From positions 558,001 through 622,000 of the forward strand of contig NZ_JAFCAR010000004.1 of the NCBI RefSeq assembly GCF_016820245.1: a DNA stretch of 64,000 bases, given 5' to 3'. The stretch comes from Jannaschia sp. Os4 (GTDB lineage: Bacteria; Pseudomonadota; Alphaproteobacteria; Rhodobacterales; Rhodobacteraceae). Below, piece by piece: positions 56,476 through 64,000 of the stretch; the stretch's first letter is position 1, and every line of letters starts with the position of its first letter. The notes beneath the pieces were generated by a model, which saw only the letters and a program-made list of their open reading frames with translations, did not search any database and had not been told where the DNA came from. Made by a program: the position numbers and the translations under genes.

Positions 56476-57057
56476 GTGCTGCTGCTCATCGACAACTACG
56501 ACAGCTTCACCTTCAACCTCGTGCATTACTGCGGGGAGTTGGGGGCGGATGTCCGCGTGGTGCGCAACGACGCGCTCGACGTGCAGCAGGCCATGGCCCT
56601 GCGCCCCGCCGGCGTCCTGCTGTCGCCCGGCCCCTGCTCGCCCAACGAGGCGGGCATCTGCCTCGCCATGGTCGAGGCCTGCGCCGAGACCCGCACGCCG
56701 CTCCTCGGCGTCTGCCTCGGGCACCAGTCCATCGGGCAGGCCTTCGGCGGCAAGGTCGTCCGCGCGGGCGAGATCGTGCACGGAAAGCTCGGCACCATGC
56801 ACCACGACGCCACCGGCGTCTTCGCGGGCCTGCCCTCGCCGCTGCAGGCGACGCGCTACCACTCGCTGATCGTCGAGCGTGCGACCCTGCCGGACGCGCT
56901 CGTCCCCAACGCGGCGCTGGAGGACGGCACGATCATGGGCCTGCGCCACCGCGACCTGCCCATCCACGGCGTCCAGTTCCACCCCGAGTCGATCCGCTCC
57001 GAGCACGGGCACGCGATGCTCCGGTCGTTCCTCGACCTCCTGCCGGTCCCGGCATGA
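56476..57057 (+). CDS. trpG: Anthranilate synthase component II (glutaminase)
   Basis: Provides ammonia for anthranilate formation. 193 residues; starts at GTG 56476 giving [15 protein letters not shown]. Nucleophile C80 in [11 protein letters not shown] and the His-Glu pair in FHPESI. The stop overlaps trpD (ATGA). TrpE, component I, is not encoded in this window, so it must be elsewhere. Confidence 0.96.
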   Translation: MLLLIDNYDSFTFNLVHYCGELGADVRVVRNDALDVQQAMALRPAGVLLSPGPCSPNEAGICLAMVEACAETRTPLLGVCLGHQSIGQAFGGKVVRAGEIVHGKLGTMHHDATGVFAGLPSPLQATRYHSLIVERATLPDALVPNAALEDGTIMGLRHRDLPIHGVQFHPESIRSEHGHAMLRSFLDLLPVPA

Positions 57058-58079
57058 GCGACCTCAAGCCCCTGATCCACGCCGCCGCCGAGCGCGCGCT
57101 GACCCGCGCCGAGGCCGAGGAGGCCTTCGCCGCCTTCTTCGAGGGCGAGGCCACCCCCGCCCAGATCGGCGGCTTCCTCATGGCGCTGCGCACGCGCGGC
57201 GAGACCGTGGACGAGATCGCCGCCGCCGCGAGCGCCATGCGCGCCCGGATGAACCGGGTCGAGGCGCCCGAGGGGGCCATCGACATCGTGGGCACCGGCG
57301 GCGACGGCAAGGGCACGCTCAACATCTCGACCGCCGCGGCCTTCGTCGTCGCGGCCTGCGGCGTGCCGGTCGCCAAGCACGGCAACCGCAACCTGTCGTC
57401 CAAGTCCGGCGCCGCCGACCTGCTCGGCCAGATGGGGATCGAGGTGATGCTCGGCCCGGACGCCGCGACCCACGCCCTGCGCGAGGTGGGCATCTGCTTC
57501 ATGATGGCGCCGATGCACCATCCCGCCACGCGCCACGTCATGCCCGTGCGCGGCGAGCTGGGCACCCGCACCGTGTTCAACGCGCTCGGCCCGCTCACGA
57601 ACCCGGCCGGGGTCCGCCGCCAGCTGACCGGCGCCTACTCGCCCGACCTCATCCGCCCGATGGCGGAGGTGCTGGGCGCGCTGGGCTCCGAGCGGGCGTG
57701 GCTCGTCCACGGGGGCGACGGGACGGACGAGCTGTCCATCGCGGCCCCCTCCCGCGTCGCGGCGCTGGAGCACGGCGCCGTGCGCGAGTTCGAGGTGACG
57801 CCCTCGGACGCGGGCCTCCCGACGCACCCGTTCGAGGCCATCGTCGGCGGCGAGCCCGCGGCCAACGCCCACGCCTTCCATGCGCTCCTCGACGGCGAGC
57901 CGTCGGCCTACCGCGACGCGGTGCTGCTCAATTCCGCCGCCGCGCTGGTGGTCGCCGACATGGCGAACGACCTGTCCGACGGGGTCGCCACCGCCGCCAA
58001 CGCCATCGACGACGGGGCCGCCCGCGCCCGCGTCGAGGCCTTGGCCGAACTGACCCAACGCATGGCCGCCGACGCATGA
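57054..58079 (+). CDS. trpD: Anthranilate phosphoribosyltransferase
   Basis: Second step of tryptophan synthesis. 341 residues. PRPP loop [14 protein letters not shown], anthranilate site [16 protein letters not shown], and [12 protein letters not shown]. Coupled to trpG and trpC by ATGA overlaps at both ends. Confidence 0.97.
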   Translation: MSDLKPLIHAAAERALTRAEAEEAFAAFFEGEATPAQIGGFLMALRTRGETVDEIAAAASAMRARMNRVEAPEGAIDIVGTGGDGKGTLNISTAAAFVVAACGVPVAKHGNRNLSSKSGAADLLGQMGIEVMLGPDAATHALREVGICFMMAPMHHPATRHVMPVRGELGTRTVFNALGPLTNPAGVRRQLTGAYSPDLIRPMAEVLGALGSERAWLVHGGDGTDELSIAAPSRVAALEHGAVREFEVTPSDAGLPTHPFEAIVGGEPAANAHAFHALLDGEPSAYRDAVLLNSAAALVVADMANDLSDGVATAANAIDDGAARARVEALAELTQRMAADA

Positions 58080-58888
58080 CCGAACCGACCGCGCTTCAAC
58101 GCATCAAGGCCTACAAGCTCGAGGAGGTCGCCGCCCGCAAGGCCGCGCGCCCGCTGTCGGACGTGGAGGACGCCGCGCGCGCCGCCGACCCCGTCCGCCC
58201 CTTCGGCGAAGCGCTGCGGCGCGCCTCCATCGAGGGCTACGGCCTGATCGCGGAGGTCAAGAAGGCCAGCCCCTCCAAGGGCCTGATCCGCGCCGACTTC
58301 GACCCCGCCGCCATCGCCGCCGCCTACGAGGACGGGGGCGCCGCGTGCCTGTCCGTCCTGACGGACGCGCCCAGCTTCCAAGGCCACGAGGACTACCTCG
58401 TGGCCGCCCGCGCCGCCTGCGCCCTGCCGGTGCTGCGCAAGGACTTCATGTACGACACCTACCAGGTGGCGGAGGCGCGCGCCTTGGGCGCGGACTGCAT
58501 CCTCGTCATCATGGCCTCCGTCTCGGACGCGCAGGCGCAGGAACTGGAGGAGGCCGCGACCGCGTGGGGGATGGACGCGCTGATCGAGGTGCACGACGCC
58601 GCCGAACTGGAGCGCGCGACAGCCCTCTCCTCCCCCCTGCTGGGCATCAACAACCGCGACCTGCACAGCTTCGAGACCTCGCTCGACACGTCGCGCCGCC
58701 TCGCGCGGATGGCCCCCGCCGACCGCGTGCTGATCTCCGAGTCCGGGCTCTTCGCGCCGGAGGATCTCGCGGACCTCGCCCGCTACGGCGCGCGCTGCTT
58801 CCTCGTCGGCGAAAGCCTGATGCGACAGGACGACGTGGCCGCCGCGACCCGCGCGCTGCTCGCCAACCCGCTGACCGCCGGCCGATGA
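58076..58888 (+). CDS. trpC: Indole-3-glycerol-phosphate synthase
   Basis: Ring closure forming indole-glycerol phosphate. 270 residues, mono-functional (no fused TrpF). Visible motifs: [11 protein letters not shown] with catalytic Glu and Lys, [18 protein letters not shown] and ISESGL. Overlaps trpD and moaC by four bases each. Confidence 0.97.
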   Translation: MTEPTALQRIKAYKLEEVAARKAARPLSDVEDAARAADPVRPFGEALRRASIEGYGLIAEVKKASPSKGLIRADFDPAAIAAAYEDGGAACLSVLTDAPSFQGHEDYLVAARAACALPVLRKDFMYDTYQVAEARALGADCILVIMASVSDAQAQELEEAATAWGMDALIEVHDAAELERATALSSPLLGINNRDLHSFETSLDTSRRLARMAPADRVLISESGLFAPEDLADLARYGARCFLVGESLMRQDDVAAATRALLANPLTAGR

Positions 58889-59358
58889 GCGGGCTGACCC
58901 ATTTCGACGGCGCGGGCGCGGCGCACATGGTGGACGTGTCCGACAAGGACGTGACCAAGCGCGTGGCCGTCGCCGAAGGCTGGGTCCGCATGTCCGGGGA
59001 CACGCTCGCGCTGATCCGCTCCGGCGGCGCGGCCAAGGGCGACGTGGCGGGCGTGGCGCGCCTCGCGGGCATCATGGGGGCCAAGCGCACCGCCGACCTG
59101 ATCCCGCTCTGCCATCCCCTCCCGCTGTCGAGGGTCGCGCTCGACGTCGAGCCGGACGAGGCGCTGCCGGGCCTCCGCCTCACCGCCACGGTCGCCACCA
59201 CCGGCCGCACCGGCGTCGAGATGGAGGCGCTCACCGCCGTCTCCGTGGGCTGCCTCACGGTCTACGACATGGTGAAGGCGGTGCAGAAGGACATGGAGAT
59301 CGGGGGCCTGCGCCTGCTGTCGAAGGACGGCGGCACGTCCGGCCCCTACCGCGCATGA
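58885..59358 (+). CDS. moaC: Cyclic pyranopterin monophosphate synthase
   Basis: Early molybdenum cofactor synthesis, converting the MoaA product to cPMP. 157 residues with [38 protein letters not shown] and the basic KAVQKDM motif. Coupled to trpC upstream and moeA downstream. Tryptophan and molybdopterin genes on one transcript is the usual Rhodobacterales order. Confidence 0.97.
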   Translation: MSGLTHFDGAGAAHMVDVSDKDVTKRVAVAEGWVRMSGDTLALIRSGGAAKGDVAGVARLAGIMGAKRTADLIPLCHPLPLSRVALDVEPDEALPGLRLTATVATTGRTGVEMEALTAVSVGCLTVYDMVKAVQKDMEIGGLRLLSKDGGTSGPYRA

Positions 59359-60527
59359 TCTCCGTCGAGGCGGCGACCGAGCGCCTGCTCTCGCTGGTCT
59401 CGCCCCTGCCGTCCGAGCCCGTCCCCCTCCGCCGCGCGGCGGGCCGCGTCCTCGCGGCGCCGGTGGTCGCGGCGCATCCGATGCCCCCCTTCGACGCCTC
59501 CGCGATGGACGGCTACGCGGTCGCGGGCGACGCGCGGCCCGGCGCGTCCTTCGAGGTGATCGGCGAGGCCGCCGCCGGGTCGCCCTTCGCGGGCCGCGTC
59601 GGTCCCGGACGGGCCGTCCGCATCTTCACCGGGGCGGTCTTGCCGCCCGGGACCGACCGCGTCGTCATCCAAGAGGACGTGACCCGCGACGGCGCCCGCA
59701 TCACCGTCGGCCCCGCCCCCGAAGCGTCCCGCTACGTCCGGCCCGCGGGGATGGACTTCGAGGCCGGCTTCACCCTCGCCCCGCCCCGCGCGCTGGGCGC
59801 CCGCGACGTCGCGCTCCTCGCCGCGATGGGCGCCGCCGAGGTCGAGGTCGCCCGGCGCCCCGCCGTCGCCCTCGTCATGTCCGGCGACGAGCTCCGCCCG
59901 CCCGGAGCCCCCCTCGCCCCCGGCGAGATCCCCGCCTCCAACGGGCCCGCCCTCGCCGCGATGCTAGCGGCGGCGGGCGCCACCTGCCACCAGCTGCCCA
60001 CCGCCCGAGACACGCCGGAGAGCTTGGCGCAGGCCTTCGCACTCGCAGCATCGACCGACCTCGTGATCACGCTCGGCGGCGCCTCCGTCGGGGACCACGA
60101 CCTCGTCGCCGACGCGGCCCGCACGGCGGGGTTCGACCTCCGCTTCGAGACGGTCGCGATGCGTCCCGGCAAGCCGGTCATGGCCGGGCCCTCCGCGTCG
60201 CAGGTGATGGTCGGCCTGCCCGGAAACCCCGTCTCCACGATGGTTTGCGGGGTGGTGTTCATCCTCCCCATGCTCCGGCGGATGCAGGGCCTCGACCCCG
60301 TCGTCGCACCTGAACCCCTCCCCTTGGCGGCGCCGCTGCCCGCGAACGGCCCCCGCCGCCACTACATGCGCGCGACGACCGGGCCGGACGGCGTCACCGC
60401 GTTCGCACGGCAGGACTCCAACCTCCTGAGGGACTTGGCCTTCGCCGACCGCCTCGTCGTCCGCCCGCCGCACGCCCCGCCCGCCGCGCCCGGCGAGGTG
60501 GTGGAGACGATCCCGCTGCCCGGCTGA
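59355..60527 (+). CDS. moeA: Molybdopterin molybdotransferase
   Basis: Inserts molybdate into adenylated molybdopterin. 390 residues. Domain motifs: [39 protein letters not shown] and [11 protein letters not shown]. It is coupled to moaC by ATGA and ends 94 bases before lexA, which has its own promoter. Confidence 0.96.
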   Translation: MISVEAATERLLSLVSPLPSEPVPLRRAAGRVLAAPVVAAHPMPPFDASAMDGYAVAGDARPGASFEVIGEAAAGSPFAGRVGPGRAVRIFTGAVLPPGTDRVVIQEDVTRDGARITVGPAPEASRYVRPAGMDFEAGFTLAPPRALGARDVALLAAMGAAEVEVARRPAVALVMSGDELRPPGAPLAPGEIPASNGPALAAMLAAAGATCHQLPTARDTPESLAQAFALAASTDLVITLGGASVGDHDLVADAARTAGFDLRFETVAMRPGKPVMAGPSASQVMVGLPGNPVSTMVCGVVFILPMLRRMQGLDPVVAPEPLPLAAPLPANGPRRHYMRATTGPDGVTAFARQDSNLLRDLAFADRLVVRPPHAPPAAPGEVVETIPLPG

Positions 60528-60557
60528 CCCCCAACATCTCGCGTTCGACCGACCGCG

Positions 60558-60586
60558 TTGACACAAAACGAGAACCTTTCTAGAAC
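60558..60586 (+). promoter_or_regulatory. lexA promoter with overlapping LexA operator
   Basis: TTGACA (60558-60563), 17-base spacer, TAGAAC (60581-60586). The alphaproteobacterial SOS box GAAC-N7-GAAC (60572-60586) covers the -10 element, so LexA would block its own promoter. All eight fixed bases of the box match. Confidence 0.85.
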
Positions 60587-60621
60587 GAAAGCGCATCGAT
60601 ACGGCAGGGCAGGACCGAAAC

Positions 60622-61278
60622 ATGTTGACGCGGAAGCAGCGCGACCTCCTCGAATTCATCCACGCGCGCATGTCCAAGGACGGCGTGCCGCCGTCCTTCG
60701 ACGAGATGAAGGACGCGCTGGACCTGCGGTCCAAGTCGGGCATCCACCGCCTGATCACGGCCCTCGAGGAGCGCGGCTTCATCCGCCGCCTCGCGCACCG
60801 GGCCCGCGCCATCGAGATCGTGCGCATGCCCGACGACACCGTCGTGCCGATGCCCAAGGCGAAGGCGCCGACGGCCGCGTTCCAGGTGGCCGAGGCGGTC
60901 GACCTACCGGTCATGGGCCGCATCGCGGCGGGCGTTCCGATCGAGGCGATCAGCGAGGTCGCCCGCCACCTGCCCGTCCCCGGCTCCATGGTCGTGGGCA
61001 ACGCCGACCACTTCGCCTTGGAGGTGCAGGGCGAGTCGATGATCGAGGCGGGCATCAACGACGGCGACGTCGTCGTGATCCGGGAGCAGCGGGACGCGCG
61101 CGACGGCGACATCGTGGTGGCCCTTGTCGAGGGGCACGAGGCGACGCTGAAGACCTTCCGCCGCAACAAGGGCGAGATCGTGCTGGAGGCTGCCAACCCC
61201 GCCTTCGAGGACCGCCGCTTCCGCGACGACCAGGTCGCGGTGCAGGGCCGCCTCGTGGGGCTGATCCGCACCTACTGA
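60622..61278 (+). CDS. lexA: LexA repressor (S24 autopeptidase)
   Basis: SOS master repressor. 218 residues. N-terminal winged helix with [19 protein letters not shown], the self-cleavage bond A103-G104 in [10 protein letters not shown], and the catalytic dyad S139 (GESMIEAGI) and K177 (ATLKTFRR). A perfect LexA box overlaps its promoter. The N-terminal sequence [16 protein letters not shown] is typical of Rhodobacterales LexA. Confidence 0.97.
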   Translation: MLTRKQRDLLEFIHARMSKDGVPPSFDEMKDALDLRSKSGIHRLITALEERGFIRRLAHRARAIEIVRMPDDTVVPMPKAKAPTAAFQVAEAVDLPVMGRIAAGVPIEAISEVARHLPVPGSMVVGNADHFALEVQGESMIEAGINDGDVVVIREQRDARDGDIVVALVEGHEATLKTFRRNKGEIVLEAANPAFEDRRFRDDQVAVQGRLVGLIRTY

Positions 61279-61294
61279 CGGCTTCGTCCCCGGG

Positions 61295-61349
61295 ACGTCC
61301 GCTGGGACCGCCGGACGTTCGAGGGCCGCGCCGGCGAGGTGCGGCCCTC
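61295..61349 (+). terminator. Two stem-loops after lexA
   Basis: ACGTCCG/CGGACGT (61295-61301 with 61312-61318) and GAGGGCCGC/GCGGCCCTC (61321-61329 with 61341-61349). They lie between convergent lexA and comEC. No strong U-tract follows, so they are only a probable bidirectional stop. Confidence 0.5.
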
Positions 61350-61407
61350 CTTCGTCGCGGCCTTGACGCGCGAAACGGTAGTCGACCGGGGCGCGGGTCC
61401 GCCCCGT

Positions 61408-63408
61408 CTAGCGAGGCACCCACGGGCGCCGTCCCTGCACCTCCCGCGTGGTCACCGTGCGCCACCCCGCCCCGTCCGGCCACAGCGCGAGCGCGCCGCC
61501 CTTCGCCAGCAGGTCGGCGTCGATGACCGGACAGGGCGGGCGGGCGCCCTCGGGGAGCGGCTGAACCCAGAGCGTGCCGTCGCATGGCACCTCGGCGTCC
61601 TTCGGCACGCTTGCGACGGACCGCGCGAGGGGGCTGCCCCGCATGGCGGCGGCGGGCTGGTCGGCGACGTCGCCGTCGTCCTCCAGCCAGCGGGCCGCGG
61701 CGAAGCCCGCGCCCTTCGGCTTGGAGAGCGCGCGGCCCTCCGGCCCCATCCAGCCGATCAGGCGACCGTCCGCCGAGACGAGCACCGGGGGCCGCTCGGC
61801 CTGCGCCCAGAGCGCGAGGCCCGCGGCGAAGATCGCGGCCCCCGCCCCGCGCCGGGCGCCGCCGGCGCAGGCGAAGGCCGCCGCGCCGAACCCCAGCAGC
61901 GGCAGCACCCACGCGCCCGGCGCCGGGACCGGGCGCACCGCGCCCGGCCAGTCGGCGACGGTGGCCGCCACGCCCGCGATCCACGCGATGCCCCATTCGG
62001 CGAGGGCGAACGGGATCGCCTCGAGCCCCACGGGCGAGAGGATCAGCCCCGCCAGCAGCGCGGGCATCACCAAGAGCCCCATGGCGGGCACGGCGGCGAG
62101 GTTGGCCACGAGCCCCCACGGCACCATCCGGTTGAAATGCGCGGCGGCGAACGGCCCCGTCGCCGCGCCCGCCACGGCCGAGGCGACCACGAGGCCGATC
62201 ACCGGGCCTGCCCAGCGGGGGCCGCGCCGTCCGAGGGCGCGGAACGCGAGGACGAGCGCGGCGGTGGCGGCGAACGACATCTGGAAGCCGGGACCGGTCA
62301 GGGCCTCCGGCATGAGGGCGAGCACGATCAGCGCGGCGAGGGCCACGCCGCGCAGGGTCAGCGCGCGGCGGCCCAAGAGGACGGCGCCCAGCACCACGGC
62401 CGTCATCACGAAGGCCCGCTGGGTGGCCACGCCCATGCCGGAGACGTGGAGGTAGGCGAAGGCGACGGGCAGCGCGACCGCCGCCGCGATGCCCTTCACC
62501 GGCCACCGCAGCGCGGCATGGGGCCAGAGCGAGAGAGACGCGCGCACGACCCAGAACACGAGCCCCGCGAGGAGTCCCATGTGCAGGCCCGAGATCGCGA
62601 GCAGGTGGGCGAGGTTCGAGTCGCGCAGCGCCTGCACGGTCGCGGGGTCCAGCGCGGCGCGGTCGCCGGTGACGATCGCGGCGGCGACCGCGCCGCCCTG
62701 CCCCGGCATGGACGTCCGGAGATGGTCGGTCAGCGCGGCGCGGACGCGGGCGACGGGGCCCGCGCGGCTCTCCGGCGCGGCGAGCAGGACGGGGACGCGA
62801 GTGTAGCCGACCGCGCCCAGCCGCAGGAACCACGCGTGGCGCTGGAAGTCGAAGCCGCCCGGCTCGGTCGGCCCGGCGGGGGGCGCGAGGTGGGCCGTCG
62901 TCATCACCCGCGCGCCGATGGGGGGCACCCACGGGTCGTCGCCGTGCAGCGAGAGCCGGACGCGCTCCGGGGTGCGGGCCGGGTCCATGTCGAGGCGCAC
63001 GCGGTCGAGGGTGATGCGCGGCTTGTCGGAGGCGGAGCGGTCGACCTTGATCACGCGGCCCTCGACCGGGCCGTAGCTGCGCCATTCGAGGACCGGGCCC
63101 GCGACCGACATCGTGCGCGTCTGGGCCGCCGCGAGGCCGGCGAGGGTGAAGAGCAGGACGAGGGCGGGCCATCCCCGGCCCGCGCGCCCGGACCACGCCG
63201 CCCAGCCGAGCGTCGCGCACAGGAGGCCGAGGAGGAGGGGCGCGGCGTCGGGCGGCTCGGCCGGGAGGGCGAAGTAGGCGCCGACGCCGGTCCCGAAGGC
63301 GGTCGCGCACCACGGCAGGCGGCGCCCGCGCATCGCGCCGCCCCACGCCTCGATGCGGTCCGCGAGCGTCGCGCGCCCGTGGACCATGCCGGTGGCCGTC
63401 TCGGTCAT
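61408..63408 (-). CDS. comEC: ComEC/Rec2-family DNA uptake channel
   Basis: Inner-membrane channel for single-stranded DNA entry in transformation and gene transfer agent uptake. About 666 residues. An N-terminal DUF4131 region, then the competence domain with AAAIVTGDRAALDPA, the family signature LAHLLAISGLHMGLLAG and GVATQRAFVMT, many helices, and a short C-terminal part. The full beta-lactamase-like nuclease domain of Bacillus ComEC is missing or reduced (GRLIGWMGPEGRALSK), as in other alphaproteobacteria. Starts at 63408 or 63429. A perfect CtrA box lies 64 bases upstream of the 63408 start. Confidence 0.9.
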   Translation of the reverse strand: MTETATGMVHGRATLADRIEAWGGAMRGRRLPWCATAFGTGVGAYFALPAEPPDAAPLLLGLLCATLGWAAWSGRAGRGWPALVLLFTLAGLAAAQTRTMSVAGPVLEWRSYGPVEGRVIKVDRSASDKPRITLDRVRLDMDPARTPERVRLSLHGDDPWVPPIGARVMTTAHLAPPAGPTEPGGFDFQRHAWFLRLGAVGYTRVPVLLAAPESRAGPVARVRAALTDHLRTSMPGQGGAVAAAIVTGDRAALDPATVQALRDSNLAHLLAISGLHMGLLAGLVFWVVRASLSLWPHAALRWPVKGIAAAVALPVAFAYLHVSGMGVATQRAFVMTAVVLGAVLLGRRALTLRGVALAALIVLALMPEALTGPGFQMSFAATAALVLAFRALGRRGPRWAGPVIGLVVASAVAGAATGPFAAAHFNRMVPWGLVANLAAVPAMGLLVMPALLAGLILSPVGLEAIPFALAEWGIAWIAGVAATVADWPGAVRPVPAPGAWVLPLLGFGAAAFACAGGARRGAGAAIFAAGLALWAQAERPPVLVSADGRLIGWMGPEGRALSKPKGAGFAAARWLEDDGDVADQPAAAMRGSPLARSVASVPKDAEVPCDGTLWVQPLPEGARPPCPVIDADLLAKGGALALWPDGAGWRTVTTREVQGRRPWVPR

Positions 63409-63471
63409 GGACCCCGCCTTGCCGCGCAACGCCCCCCCCGGTAGGAGCGCCGCGACCCTCGCAGGGCCGCG

Positions 63472-63486
63472 TTAACCGCGCGTTAA
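63472..63486. promoter_or_regulatory. Perfect CtrA box between comEC and gltX
   Basis: TTAA-N7-TTAA in the 17-bp palindrome GTTAACCGCGCGTTAAC (63471-63487). It is the only full-consensus CtrA site I found in the window. It is in promoter position for comEC (minus) and also lies 28 bases before gltX. Confidence 0.75.
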
Positions 63487-63514
63487 CGGCCCGCGCCGCA
63501 CCGCAGGAGCCGTC

Positions 63515-64000
63515 ATGCCCGACATCGTCACCCGCTTCGCCCCCTCGCCCACCGGCGACCTTCATATCGGGGGGGCGCGCACGGCGCTGTTCAACTGGCT
63601 CTTCGCGCGGGCGAACGGCGGGCGGTTCGTGCTGCGGATCGAGGACACGGACAAAGCGCGCTCGACGCAGGCGGCGACGGACGCGATCTTCGAGGGGCTG
63701 GCGTGGCTCGGCCTCGACTGGGACGGCGAGGCGGTGTCCCAAGCGTCGCGGGCCGCCCGCCACGCCGAGGTGGCCCAGTCGATGCTGGAGGCGGGCCACG
63801 CCTATCGCTGCTGGTCGTCGCAGGACGAGATCGCCGCCGCGCGCGAGGCGGCCAAGGCCGAGGGACGCGCGACCCTGTTCCAGTCCCCGTGGCGGGAGGC
63901 CGAGGCCCCCGGCGAGGGGCCGTCCGTGATCCGCCTGAAGGCCCCGCGCGAGGGCGAGACCGTGATCCGCGATGCCGTGCAGGGCGACGTCACCACGCGC
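63515..64000 (+). CDS. gltX: Glutamyl-tRNA synthetase, 5' part
   Basis: Class I aminoacyl-tRNA synthetase for glutamate; 162 codons are visible and the gene continues past the window. [21 protein letters not shown] includes the HIGH-type signature, followed by [11 protein letters not shown] and [20 protein letters not shown] ribosome-binding site precedes the ATG at 63515. Alphaproteobacteria often have two gltX copies, so this may be either form. Confidence 0.95.
   Translation, partial: MPDIVTRFAPSPTGDLHIGGARTALFNWLFARANGGRFVLRIEDTDKARSTQAATDAIFEGLAWLGLDWDGEAVSQASRAARHAEVAQSMLEAGHAYRCWSSQDEIAAAREAAKAEGRATLFQSPWREAEAPGEGPSVIRLKAPREGETVIRDAVQGDVTTR

Overview
The window looks like a chromosomal segment of a high-GC (about 70% by eye) alphaproteobacterium of the Rhodobacterales/Rhodobacteraceae type. 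The signs are the extended leader before mraZ, an adjacent sciP-ctrA pair, a GAAC-N7-GAAC LexA operator, the trpGDC-moaC-moeA-lexA-comEC-gltX order, and a DUF1127 gene followed by CCUCCUCCC-loop sRNA hairpins. Genes are densely packed, with many 4-base ATGA or GTGA stop/start overlaps. Nothing in the window looks like a prophage, transposon or CRISPR array.

Layout. 1-3048 (minus): pyrimidine nucleoside salvage deoB-deoA-cdd behind a class I glutaminase. 3165-4385: an isolated cytochrome P450. 4403-8807 (minus): photolyase, DUF2256 protein, malate synthase G and a GlcG-like protein. 8912-12585 (minus): the first part of the division and cell wall cluster, mraZ-rsmH-ftsL-ftsI, with a leader of about 270 nt that resembles the UpsM sRNA, GTGGG-type MraZ boxes and one perfect DnaA box. 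13260-15546 (minus): mrp and an MFS exporter. 15754-16504: DUF1127 gene plus about eleven pyrimidine-loop hairpins (CcsR or 'cuckoo' RNAs), then a CHASE3/HWE-type sensor kinase. 17988-23739: uvrD, a DUF2254 membrane protein, an aldo/keto reductase divergent from a LysR regulator, and a 42-residue exported peptide. 23887-27327: pyruvate carboxylase.

28323-33662: tRNA-Gly and the histidine genes hisB, hisH, hisA, hisF and hisE, interleaved with small membrane or exported proteins. 33884-36988: PRC-barrel protein, CoA-binding protein, zinc ribbon protein and rlmB. 37060: tRNA-Tyr. 37175-41904 (minus): a tripartite tricarboxylate transporter TctCBA joined to an AtuA-family protein and DUF4387. 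42056-46814: NAD-dependent dihydropyrimidine dehydrogenase genes preT and preA, separated by two DedA genes and a methyltransferase. 46836-51000: ligA, a YrbL-like protein and mnmA. 51119-52268: sciP and ctrA. 52604-54505: DUF2852, RDD protein and bpt. 54523-64000: a YibQ-type deacetylase, then trpG, trpD, trpC, moaC, moeA, lexA, comEC (minus) and the start of gltX.

Regulatory themes. CtrA-type motifs (TTAA-N7-TTAA or one mismatch) lie before sciP, before ctrA and between comEC and gltX. This links the cell cycle regulator encoded here to DNA uptake genes. LexA has a perfect operator on its own promoter. The dcw cluster has MraZ boxes, a DnaA box and an attenuator-like hairpin. The hairpin array after the DUF1127 gene is the most unusual element: it is much larger than the four-RNA Rhodobacter sphaeroides locus I remember. 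No database or folding software was used. Names come from visible motifs and knowledge of the families.
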